From DATLFA01 sp039934635 (GTDB taxonomy: Bacteria; Actinomycetota; Acidimicrobiia; Acidimicrobiales; WLNW01): a stretch of DNA of 10,254 nucleotides. A model generated the notes under the pieces. That model saw nothing but the letters and a program-made list of their open reading frames with translations, was not told the DNA's origin and ran no database searches. The position numbers and the translations under genes are program-made. Every line of letters starts with the position of its first letter. Position 1 is the stretch's first letter. The stretch spans positions 1 through 10,254 of the forward strand of contig JBDTLT010000201.1 of the NCBI GenBank assembly GCA_039934635.1, given 5' to 3'. This document shows positions 1 through 7,549 of this stretch, one piece after another.

Positions 1-134
1 AGAATCGTGTCGCCGTGTCCGGACGTCTCGATGCCATCGCCGAGCGTTGGCTGGCACGGGCCGAGGAGCTCTGCGCCGTCCACGGTCTCGCCTCCTGGAC
101 ACGCCGGGCGGCGGCGCTGCGGGCGATGCCCTGA
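1..134 (+). CDS. 3' end of a probable BTAD/AAA-type transcriptional regulator (partial)
   Basis: The frame beginning at base 3 is open up to a TGA at 132-134 and gives about 43 residues, ending ...RRAAALRAMP. The stretch WLARAEELCAVHGLASW lines up without gaps with WLAQADALCDGQDLAHL near the end of the 1184-residue regulator encoded at 3979-7533; about 13 of 25 positions around it are identical by eye (W-L-A-x-A, L-C, L-A, R, A-A-L-R). This suggests the gene running off the left edge encodes a regulator of the same BTAD-AAA-TPR type, seen here only as the last TPR-like helices. The protease gene follows on the same strand about 97 bases downstream. The short length makes the family call tentative; it could be another TPR-rich ATPase such as a LuxR/MalT-like or adenylate cyclase-like protein. 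Confidence 0.5.
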   Translation, partial: NRVAVSGRLDAIAERWLARAEELCAVHGLASWTRRAAALRAMP

Positions 135-147
135 AGTGCGCCGCCAG

Positions 148-167
148 GTGACGCGCAAGTGACGCGC
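148..167 (+). repeat. 9-bp direct repeat at 11-bp period, candidate SARP/BTAD operator
   Basis: GTGACGCGC occurs at 148-156 and again at 159-167, separated by two bases, so the period is 11 bp, about one helical turn. BTAD/SARP regulators are known to bind short direct repeats with this spacing just upstream of a -10 element. The site lies between a regulator-like gene end and the protease start. No clear -10 hexamer at the expected distance was seen, so operator function is inference. Confidence 0.3.
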
Positions 168-221
168 CCCGTGCTCCATGCTGCGGCGACGGATCGCTGT
201 GTAGGTGCAGCGATCGACGAC

Positions 222-226
222 GGGAG
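222..226 (+). promoter_or_regulatory. ribosome binding site that fixes the protease start
   Basis: GGGAG lies five bases before GTG at 232. An in-frame GTG at 205 has no such sequence upstream, and starting at 232 puts the positive residues directly before the signal-peptide core. Start 232 is therefore preferred. Confidence 0.6.
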
Positions 227-231
227 CAGGC

Positions 232-2901
232 GTGGAACACAAGGGCAGATTGCGGAAACGAATCGTCGGCGGGTTGATCGCGATGGCGCTGATCTCCATC
301 GCGTCCGCTACGGGAGGCGCAGCCGCCGAAGGCGACGGGGGAGCCGGTGGCGTCCTCGCAGTCGACCCGGCGCTGGCCCTAGAGGGCGACGTGCTGGACG
401 AGACGCTCGGTGGTCAGGAAGCGCTGGCGATCCTCGAGGCGGGCGGCCACGTCGAGGAGGTGGCCGATGTCACGGGGGAGACGCCCGAGAGTCCGGAAGC
501 GTCGGCGGCGTTGGCCGCGGAGGCCGCTGCGTACTCCGATGCCGAGACCTTCACGCTCCACTCCCTGCCGAGTTCGACGAGGACCATCTACCTCGACTTC
601 GACGGAGCGAGTCGTCCTCGCCGCGACGGCTCGATCGAGACGATGCTTCCGTTCGACCTCGGCCTCGACGGAACCGTCGATGGCTTCTCCTCGGACGAAC
701 TGGCCGCGATCCGGGAGGTCTGGGTGCGTGTCGCCGAGTACTACGCGGCCTTCGACGTCGACGTCACCACCGAGGATCCCGGTGTCGATGCGCTGCGAGC
801 CGACTACTGCCGCAACGCCGCCGGCGGATACTTGTTCGCCTGTCCGCGCGGCATGACGCCGGACGGTGAGTATCCGTCGTCGGCCTGCACCCAAGACCTC
901 TCCCTCGACCCTCGGACCGGGGAGCCGTACGACTATGACTGGTATCAGTGTCCCACCTCGGGCTGGAACGTGGTGCCCGGTGATCAGGAATACGGAACGA
1001 GGGTCGTGTTCACCTCCGGCGCTGTGGACGGCGCGATCCTCTGTTCCTCCTCGGCGTCCGTCGGCTGCTCGAACTTGGGCACCTTCCGCGACAACGAGTG
1101 GCACTGGGCTACGCCAGAACCCCCTCTCGACCCGAAGGCGCTCGTCATGGCCGGGCCGAACGTGCTGCCGGCGCCCGGACTCCTGACAGCGGGCCGGCTC
1201 GCCGACGTCGCTGCGCACGAGATCGGCCACGTCGTGGGCCTGTGGCACGAGCCCTACGAGACGGGGTCCTACAGCTGCCAGCCGACCGTCGCCGGCGCGA
1301 TCTACAGCGCATTGATGCACCCGTGCTCCCCGTCGTTGGGCACCGACCCGCGGCTGCACTTCACGCCCCAGATCTGCACAAACCTCGAAGAAAAGAATCC
1401 CGACAGCGAGTGCAATGCCAACTTCACCTACGAAGGGCTGGGGTATCGGGATTCGTACGGTTGGATGGCCCTCAACGGTCTCTTCGCCCGTGCCGACGAG
1501 GCGTCACCCGTGGTGGCGAGCGGTTCCAGCTTCACGGGGTCCGGGGTGATCTCACCGCCCCTGATCACCCAAAGTCCGTTCTACGCACCGTTCCCCGCAC
1601 TGTCGGAACGGGAACTCCACTACTTCGTGGGCGAGGGCTTGGAGTACGGGGGCGGGCTCAACCTGAACCGATTCGACGCGACCAGCAGGGACGTCGGTTC
1701 GATCATCGACACGCTCGACGACGCCGCCCCGCAGCGCGGCTACGTCACCGTGATGTCTCTGAACCGCGCTGAGTACGAGGTCTGGGTGGTGTCGTCAGTG
1801 GCTGTCTCGGCGGACGGGGTCCGTCACGTGACGGCCGTACGGAAGTCCTACAACGCTTCGCGCCTGGCGTCGAACGGATTCCCCGTCGGGGAGGAAGTGA
1901 TCGTCCGTGTGATCGGGGTCGGCGCGTCGGGCCCCATGGACACCGATGCGTACGACTTCACGGTGACGCCGGGGGCCGGGCCGACCGACATCCGCGTCAC
2001 GCCCGCTCCGACCAGCAACCTCGACGTCAAGGCCACCCTGTACCGGATCCTCGCCGACGACTCCCTGGAGGAGATCGAAGTCAGCGATCCGCCGGCCGTG
2101 CGGGTCGATGCGGACACCGTGGGCGGGCTCGACGCGTCGATCAGCGCCACGCTCGCAGGAGGCGACTACCGACTGATCGTCGAGGGCACGGGCCTGCCGG
2201 GGGTCTACACCAACTACGGGTCGATCGGCACCTACACGATCTCGATCGACACGGAGCAGCCGACGCCCTGCGGGGTGGGCACGTGGTCGGCGACGGGAAC
2301 GGAGCCCTGCACGCCGGCCGCACCCGGTTCGTTCGTCGCCACCGAAGGTGCCATTGCGGCCGTGCTGTGCGCAGTGGGCAGCTTCCAGCCCCAGACGGGT
2401 CAGTCGTCGTGCATTCCGGCGCCGATCGGCTACTACGTCGGGACGGTCGGGGCGGTCGCCGCGACGGCGTGCCCGGCCGGGACGACGACGTTGCAGGAAG
2501 GGGCGACGTCGTTGGGATCCTGCGTGTCGGTGATCGCCTACCGTTTCACGGGCTTCTCGTCTCCGATCAACGGTGGCGGCGTGTTGAACCAGGCCAAGGC
2601 CGGGCAGACGGTTCCGCTGAAGTGGCGGCTGACGACGGCGGACGGGCTGCCGGTCACCGATCTGGATTCGGCCGTCGTCAGGGTGACGGTGACCGGGCTG
2701 AGTTGTTCGGTGGGATCCACCGTCGACGCGGTGGAGGAGTACTCGACCGGTTCGTCAGGTCTGCAGAACCTCGGTGACGGCTACTACCAGTGGAACTGGA
2801 AGACGGCGAAGTCGTATGCGGGATCGTGCAAGACGATGACGCTCAGCCTGGGCGAATCCAACGGCGCCACCCACATCGCGCTGTTCAAGTTCATCGCGTA
2901 G
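232..2901 (+). CDS. secreted metzincin-type zinc metalloprotease with Cys-rich repeats and PxKF-like tail
   Basis: A predicted extracellular zinc endopeptidase of 889 residues; its substrate is unknown. Residues 2-32 form a signal peptide: a basic start (HKGRLRKR), a hydrophobic core, and AAA before the likely cut near residue 32. IYLDFDG (119-125) is a motif seen at the start of catalytic regions in this kind of secreted actinobacterial protein. HEIGHVVGLWH (329-339) fits the metzincin zinc site HExxHxxGxxH, with ligands His329, His333 and His339 and general base Glu330; a Met-turn candidate (ALMHP, Met362) follows. The middle (about 390-675) is probably beta-rich. From Cys680 to about 767 are CxxGT/PGS/Cys units like the GCC2/GCC3 ephrin-receptor-like repeat. 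The last 120 residues (770-889) resemble the PxKF C-terminal domain of actinobacterial surface proteins (FTGFSSPI, KAGQTVPLKW, ending ALFKFIA), with PLKW (795-798) in place of PxKF. The gene is intact and closed by a strong hairpin. Proteolytic activity is inferred from motifs. Confidence 0.85.
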   Translation: MEHKGRLRKRIVGGLIAMALISIASATGGAAAEGDGGAGGVLAVDPALALEGDVLDETLGGQEALAILEAGGHVEEVADVTGETPESPEASAALAAEAAAYSDAETFTLHSLPSSTRTIYLDFDGASRPRRDGSIETMLPFDLGLDGTVDGFSSDELAAIREVWVRVAEYYAAFDVDVTTEDPGVDALRADYCRNAAGGYLFACPRGMTPDGEYPSSACTQDLSLDPRTGEPYDYDWYQCPTSGWNVVPGDQEYGTRVVFTSGAVDGAILCSSSASVGCSNLGTFRDNEWHWATPEPPLDPKALVMAGPNVLPAPGLLTAGRLADVAAHEIGHVVGLWHEPYETGSYSCQPTVAGAIYSALMHPCSPSLGTDPRLHFTPQICTNLEEKNPDSECNANFTYEGLGYRDSYGWMALNGLFARADEASPVVASGSSFTGSGVISPPLITQSPFYAPFPALSERELHYFVGEGLEYGGGLNLNRFDATSRDVGSIIDTLDDAAPQRGYVTVMSLNRAEYEVWVVSSVAVSADGVRHVTAVRKSYNASRLASNGFPVGEEVIVRVIGVGASGPMDTDAYDFTVTPGAGPTDIRVTPAPTSNLDVKATLYRILADDSLEEIEVSDPPAVRVDADTVGGLDASISATLAGGDYRLIVEGTGLPGVYTNYGSIGTYTISIDTEQPTPCGVGTWSATGTEPCTPAAPGSFVATEGAIAAVLCAVGSFQPQTGQSSCIPAPIGYYVGTVGAVAATACPAGTTTLQEGATSLGSCVSVIAYRFTGFSSPINGGGVLNQAKAGQTVPLKWRLTTADGLPVTDLDSAVVRVTVTGLSCSVGSTVDAVEEYSTGSSGLQNLGDGYYQWNWKTAKSYAGSCKTMTLSLGESNGATHIALFKFIA

Positions 2902-2904
2902 AGC

Positions 2905-2940
2905 GGCTCGTCCCCGGTCGAACCCGACCGGGGACGAGCC
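2905..2940 (+). terminator. strong hairpin after the protease gene
   Basis: GGCTCGTCCCCGGTCG (2905-2920) pairs perfectly with 2925-2940 across a four-base AACC loop, starting three bases after the stop. No T-run follows, as is common for actinobacterial terminators. Being symmetrical, it could also stop transcription entering from the right. Confidence 0.75.
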
Positions 2941-2969
2941 CCGCTTCGAACCGTGGAGCCGGGGTGTTG

Positions 2970-3100
2970 TGTCTCAGGACATAGCGGACAGATGTCGCGC
3001 GTGATCCCGGACAGTTTGTGGTCGGCGGTGAACTGTTCGCCGGGTGTCCAAAGCCCGTCTTGTGATCACTGCTGTAACCGTTGAACGCCGCTCCCCGAGC
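2970..3100 (+). mobile_element. left end of an IS481-like element with the first codons of its transposase (remnant)
   Basis: From about 2970 the sequence begins TGTCTCAGGACATAGCGGAC, which resembles left ends of actinobacterial IS481 elements as remembered. A GTG at 3044 then opens a frame reading VSKARLVITAVTVERRSPS, the usual beginning of IS481 transposases just ahead of their helix-turn-helix. The helix-turn-helix, the DDE catalytic domain and any right terminal repeat are missing. After about 3100 the same frame continues into IS110 sequence. Non-functional remnant; the exact outer boundary is uncertain because there is no intact partner end. Confidence 0.5.
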
Positions 3101-3475
3101 GTGGTCGATGTCCCCGCGATCCTGGCAGCACGCACCCGGGTGCTTGCCTCGGGTCTGTCGAACAAGACCGACCCGAACGACGCGTAATCGGTGGCGGTCA
3201 CCGCCCTACGCCATGACGCGTTGCGTCAAGTGGCACCGGCGTCGCACACGGAAGTGTTACGTCTGTTGGCGAAGCGCAACACCGACATCGGCAACCAGCG
3301 ATGCCGACTCGTATCGCGCCTGCGTTCGTTGCTGGCTGAACTTGCCGCCGGTGGGATCGCCAAGGAAATCAACGCTTCTGACGTCGATCGGTTCCTCGCC
3401 GAGATCACACCGAGAACACCGAGCGAGCAGACCCGATTCGATGTGGCAGTCGAACTCCTCGACGACGCCGGCGCG
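3101..3475 (+). pseudogene. internal fragment of an IS110-family transposase, interrupted by a stop
   Basis: The frame reads VVDVPAILAARTRVLASG, then SNKTDPNDA, a TAA at 3185-3187, then SVAVTALRHDALRQV and continues to about AVELLDDA near 3465. The KTDxxDA motif with its acidic residues and the LLAKRNTDIGNQRCRLVSRL segment are characteristic of the DEDD-type IS110 transposase. Where intact relatives read NDAxS with a sense codon, this copy has TAA. The N-terminal part of the DEDD fold and the whole C-terminal part with the catalytic serine are absent, so about a third of a ~400-residue protein remains. It is fused upstream in frame to an IS481 start and runs out at 3475 just before an oppositely oriented integrase fragment. 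Certainly inactive; family call firm. Confidence 0.8.
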
Positions 3476-3493
3476 CGTGGGGTTAGGGGGCGG

Positions 3494-3815
3494 CTACCGA
3501 CCGAAGATCACGTCCGCCACCTTCTCGGCCGCCTCGCGTTGCATGCCGGCGGTGACGTGGGAGTAGGTCCCGAGGGTGATCCCGATGGTGGCGTGGCCGA
3601 GGCGTTCTTGCACGACATTGGCGTTCACGCCGGCCTTGAGGGCCAGCGTCGCCCCGGTGTGGCGGAGCCCGTGCAGGGTGAGCGGCGGCAGTGACCACCG
3701 TTCGATACGGCGCAGGAACTCGCGGGACACGCGTTCGGGGTGCAGTGGCATGCCGTCGACCTTGGTGAACAACAGGTCGCTCGCGGCGGCGAACCCGCAC
3801 CCGAACATCGCCGTC
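3494..3815 (-). pseudogene. C-terminal fragment of a tyrosine recombinase (phage-type integrase)
   Basis: Reading leftward, the frame gives LLFTKVDGMPLHPERVSR, then HGLRHTGATLALKAG, VVQERLGHA and TYSHV, ending at TAG (3494-3496). These are the C-terminal catalytic landmarks of actinobacterial phage or island integrases: the H-x-L-R box (Arg codon 3662-3664), the LGH box, and the nucleophile Tyr (codon 3563-3565). The first catalytic Arg, the core-binding domain and the SAM-like N-terminal domain are missing; upstream of about 3815 the frame stays open but no longer reads like an integrase. About 105 residues of an expected 350-400 survive. It probably marks an old integration; no attachment site or tRNA gene is visible nearby. 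Confidence 0.8.
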
Positions 3816-3978
3816 GGCTCGACCACGGAGCCATTCGACACACAGGGGCAGAATGCGTTCGTCGAGGCCGTCGGCACTGCCGAGATGCGCGAGTCGGCAT
3901 ACTCCTGGGCAGTGGGCAAGGTGAAATGAACCGCCGAGACAGCGATCGGATCGCCGCGATCGAGAACGCCATGGAGGC

Positions 3979-6900
3979 TCACGCTCCGTGGCGATTTCGA
4001 GCATCGCGCCGTCGCTGCTCCGTGACGGATCGTTGCGCCGTGCGGAGTGCGGCCAAGCTGCGGCGCAGGTGCGCCAGATCCTGGCCGTCGCAGAGCGCGT
4101 CGGCCTGCGCGAGCCAGTCCTCGGCGGTCGTGTCGACGTCGTCGGCCCGATGTCGGTCGAGGGCGAGCGCGAGCAGGATCGCCGCCCGGTAGTAGTCCCA
4201 ACCGAATGCGTCGGCGGTCGCGAGCGCATCGAGCAGGTGCGCTTCGGCCTCGGCGTGCCGCCCGAGCAGCGACAGCAACATGCCCGTGTACGCCGCGACC
4301 GGGCCTTGGCCGGTGACCCCGTTGAACGACACCTTCTCCTCGAGCCCGGCGACCTCGGGCAGGAGCGCCTCGGCCGCGTCGTGATCGTCGAGCTCGAGGG
4401 CGAGCGCTGCGTACCCGAGCAGGACCGTCGAGCGGACCAGGTTGTGGGGGAGCGTCTCGAACCCGCGGGCGATGGCGTCACGCAACACAGCCCGTGGTTC
4501 GTCGTGTTCGCCGAGACCCACGGAGACCAGCGCTCGTGCCACTTCATAGGAGAGGTCGATCGACGCCTCGTCGTACACGACGTCCTGCACGAACGGGGCG
4601 AGGTCGGCGTGACGTCCCTCGCACAAGCCGATGGCGAAGCCCTGGCTGGCGAAGATCGTCGAGGCGTCGGGCTCACCGATCCGCATGCCGTGCGCCAGCG
4701 CGTCGCCAATGCACGCCTCTGCGGCGCGGAAGCGGCCGGCCATCGTGGCCGCGAAGCCGTCGACGATCGCGGCCAACCACTTGGCCCGTGGCTCTTGCAG
4801 CTCGTCGGCGATAGCACGAAGACGCTGCCGGTAGCGCTCGGTGCTCACTGCATCGCCGACGCACACCGCCGCGCTGTGCGCGGCGAAGTAGAGCGCGGCG
4901 GAGACGCTCGGATCGCCGAGCGTCTCGACGATTGCGGCGGCTTCGGCGGCCACCGTGCTGCGGAGCTGCGCTTGGCCGGGCGCCCACAGCGCCGACAACA
5001 CGTTCGGCGCGACGCGCGCGAACACCCCGGCGTCTCCCGACCTCCGCGCCAGCTCGAGCGCCGTGGCGGCGGCGGTCGCCCGTCGCTCGTGCTGGTCAGT
5101 GTGCACGAGACTCTGCGCGAGCAATGCCTCGAGCCGGGCCCGGGTCGCGCTGTCGTCGTGGGCGACCCGGGACCGCGCCGCCTCCACGATCGCCAGCTGC
5201 TGGGGCGCTCCCGGTCCGAAGCGAACCTGCGAACCTGGGTTGATCGCGAGCGCAGCCCGCACCATCACGTGATCTGCGCCGCAACGCTGCGCGAGTGATG
5301 CCGCGGCCTGCAGGGTTCCGACCCCTTCGACGAGACCGGCGCGGCATTCGGCCTCTCCGAGACGGACGAGCAGATCGGCCCGGAGCTCCTCGGCCCCGCG
5401 CTCGGGCCCGGTGTGGTCGAGGGCGCGCCGGAACCAGCGAACCGCCTCGTCAGCCGCCAGGTTCGCAAGTGCGTCCTCGCCGGCCACCGTCGCCCAGTGC
5501 CGCGCCTCGCCCGTGCGCCTCGCGCGTTCGGCATGATGCGCCAGCCGGGTCGCAACGGAAGTAACGGCTTCGGATCCCTCGCGGTTCGCCGCGGCCAGCA
5601 GGGCGTCGAACGCGGCGCCATGCAGCCGGATCCGAGCACGTTCGCCGAGCTCGGCCTCCAACGATCGGGCCACGACCGCATGGCTGAACCGGGCCGAGGA
5701 CGAAGCGCTCGATTTCGCGGCGAGGACCTTGGCCCGCTCGGCCCGGTCGAAGAGGTCGTCGAGCTCGGCGCGATCTGCACCTGTCATGGCGGCGACGATG
5801 TCCTCCTCGAACTCGACGCCCAATACCGCTGCGGCACCGAGCACGGGGCCCGCCCGTTCGCCGAGGGCGCCCACCCGCCGCCACACGAGGTCGCGGATCG
5901 TCGGTGGCGGATCGGGCTGCACACCGCTCGTCATCGTCACCACCTCGTCGGAGGACGAGATCAGTGTTGAGTCGGACCAGTACTGCAGCAAGTGCTCGGC
6001 GTACAGAGGATTGCCCGCCGTCTCGAACGAGAGCCGCGCCGCGACCTCCGCGACGTCGCGGTCCGCCGTACCGGCCAGTCGCGCTCGGACCAGATCGGCG
6101 ATCTCGGCGTCGTCGAGTCCCGTGAGCACGATGCGGTGCGCGCCGAGCCGGAGCAAGTCGGCGAGCGCGGCGCGGAACTCCGGGCTCTCGGCTTCGCTGG
6201 TGTCGCGGTAGCCGGCGACGAGCAAGACCGGAAGTGCGGCCAGCTCGCGCACGAGGTGCACGAGGAGCTGCCGGCCCGTCGACTCGGCCCAATGGAAATC
6301 GTCGACAACGATCAACAAGGGCCCGGCCTCGGCGCTCTTACGCACGACGTCCGCTGCCGCCTGGAACAGGAGATGGCGCGCGATCGTCGGATCGGTCGCG
6401 AGCTCGCGCGCGGGTATCGGGATCCGTTGGTGGATCTGTGGCACGAGCGATGCAAGATCGCCCCCGAAGCGCGACGCGTGGGCCACCAAGGCCTCGTCGG
6501 GCAGTTCCTCGATCAGGTCGGTGAGTAGCCGGCGGAACGGCTGGAACGGTTCGCCGATGAACTCATCGCAGCGTCCGAAGAAGGTGCGCCAGCGGCTCGG
6601 ATCGCAGTGTTGCCGGACATACGTCGAGATGAGCGACGACTTGCCGATGCCCGCCTCACCACTGACGAGGACCACCTGCGGCACGCATCGCTCGGCGTCA
6701 TCGGCCGCGGTGGCCAGCAGGTCGAGCTCGGTCCGGCGGCCGACGATGTTGTCGCCCTCGACGGACCTCGTAGGCATCGCTCGTACTCGCTCGGTGGGGG
6801 CTGCGGATGCCGTCCGACGCTCGATGTCTTCTTCTTCGATGCCGTTCCATCCCGCGGCGATGCGCTGCTCGAGGCGTCGCAGCTCGTTGGTGGGTCCCGT

Positions 6901-7533
6901 TCCGACCTCCTCGACGAGGAAGGCGCGGTAGTCCTGATAGCTGCGCAGGGCTTCGGTCGGTCGTCCCGTCGCCGCCAGCGCTCGGAGGTAGAGCCCGCGC
7001 GGACGATCGCGAAAGGGATGATCGGCGACGAACGTCTCGAGCTGCGGAATCGCTGCGTCGGCTCGTCCCTGCCCGATCAGGTTCGCGGCGCGGTCTTCGA
7101 CCGCGGTGGCGTACACCTCGTCGAGGCGGAGCGCCGCGCCGTGCGCCCACGCTTCGGCTCGGAACTCGTCGAGCGCAGGGCCGGCCCATCTCCCAAGCGC
7201 GCGGCCGATCACGTCAGGGTCGGTGCAACGCTCGGCGAGCTCGGCGCAGGCGAGCTCCGCATCGACGGCAACCCCGACGCCATAGCCGGTGGCGGTGGTG
7301 TGCACGAGATCGTCGCCGCCGATGCGACGCAACCTAGCGACCGTGGTGCGCACGGCCCCGCTCGAAACGCCGAGCACCCAGCACAGCCAATCGAGACGCA
7401 CCGGGTGCGGTGCGTGGACCGCCAGCGCAGCGAGAAGGCGGCGCTGCGAGACGCTCGGCAGATCGATTGTGCATTCGGGCAGCACAATTTGCACCGGGCC
7501 GAGCACCCTGACCAACTTTCGCGCCACCGCCAC
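3979..7533 (-). CDS. large BTAD/AAA-ATPase/TPR transcriptional regulator (SARP/AfsR-like)
   Basis: A predicted cytoplasmic ATP-binding transcription factor of 1184 residues. Residues 7-90 form a winged-helix DNA-binding domain of the OmpR/SARP kind (VRVLGPVQIV, SQRRLLAALAVHA, VRTTVARLRR). Residues about 95-235 are a bacterial transcriptional activation domain (YLRALAATGRPTEALRSYQD, LRRLEQRI). An AAA/STAND-type NTPase follows with Walker A GEAGIGKS (292-299) and Walker B LLIVVDDFHWAES (406-418). The rest, to 1184, is Ala-rich helical repeat sequence consistent with TPRs. There is no C-terminal LuxR helix-turn-helix. The start is GTG at 7533; the frame stays open upstream without ATG or GTG for some 30 codons, but 7533 places VRVLGPVQ at the normal distance from the N-terminus. 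The stop is TGA at 3979-3981. No frameshift is seen. The target is not shown; the protease downstream of a related regulator is one candidate. Confidence 0.88.
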   Translation of the reverse strand: MAVARKLVRVLGPVQIVLPECTIDLPSVSQRRLLAALAVHAPHPVRLDWLCWVLGVSSGAVRTTVARLRRIGGDDLVHTTATGYGVGVAVDAELACAELAERCTDPDVIGRALGRWAGPALDEFRAEAWAHGAALRLDEVYATAVEDRAANLIGQGRADAAIPQLETFVADHPFRDRPRGLYLRALAATGRPTEALRSYQDYRAFLVEEVGTGPTNELRRLEQRIAAGWNGIEEEDIERRTASAAPTERVRAMPTRSVEGDNIVGRRTELDLLATAADDAERCVPQVVLVSGEAGIGKSSLISTYVRQHCDPSRWRTFFGRCDEFIGEPFQPFRRLLTDLIEELPDEALVAHASRFGGDLASLVPQIHQRIPIPARELATDPTIARHLLFQAAADVVRKSAEAGPLLIVVDDFHWAESTGRQLLVHLVRELAALPVLLVAGYRDTSEAESPEFRAALADLLRLGAHRIVLTGLDDAEIADLVRARLAGTADRDVAEVAARLSFETAGNPLYAEHLLQYWSDSTLISSSDEVVTMTSGVQPDPPPTIRDLVWRRVGALGERAGPVLGAAAVLGVEFEEDIVAAMTGADRAELDDLFDRAERAKVLAAKSSASSSARFSHAVVARSLEAELGERARIRLHGAAFDALLAAANREGSEAVTSVATRLAHHAERARRTGEARHWATVAGEDALANLAADEAVRWFRRALDHTGPERGAEELRADLLVRLGEAECRAGLVEGVGTLQAAASLAQRCGADHVMVRAALAINPGSQVRFGPGAPQQLAIVEAARSRVAHDDSATRARLEALLAQSLVHTDQHERRATAAATALELARRSGDAGVFARVAPNVLSALWAPGQAQLRSTVAAEAAAIVETLGDPSVSAALYFAAHSAAVCVGDAVSTERYRQRLRAIADELQEPRAKWLAAIVDGFAATMAGRFRAAEACIGDALAHGMRIGEPDASTIFASQGFAIGLCEGRHADLAPFVQDVVYDEASIDLSYEVARALVSVGLGEHDEPRAVLRDAIARGFETLPHNLVRSTVLLGYAALALELDDHDAAEALLPEVAGLEEKVSFNGVTGQGPVAAYTGMLLSLLGRHAEAEAHLLDALATADAFGWDYYRAAILLALALDRHRADDVDTTAEDWLAQADALCDGQDLAHLRRSLAALRTAQRSVTEQRRRDARNRHGA

Positions 7534-7543
7534 TGCACCCAGA

Positions 7544-7549
7544 ATCCTA
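7544..7549 (-). promoter_or_regulatory. possible -10 element for the BTAD/AAA regulator
   Basis: On the reverse strand TAGGAT lies ten bases before the GTG start and fits TAnnnT. It would give a very short leader. No convincing -35 was seen, and the AGGA inside it could instead act as a distant ribosome site. Confidence 0.25.

Noticed and set aside
205..231. Earlier GTG start for the protease.
   Set aside because: No ribosome site, and it would put extra residues before the signal peptide; GTG at 232 has GGGAG at the right distance.
3816..3978. Reverse frame upstream of the integrase fragment as additional integrase sequence.
   Set aside because: Open, but no integrase-like pattern beyond about 3815; no gene could be supported here.
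3988..5298. Long + strand open frame inside the regulator region.
   Set aside because: Antisense shadow of the regulator; its make-up follows from high GC, while the reverse frame has clear BTAD and Walker motifs.
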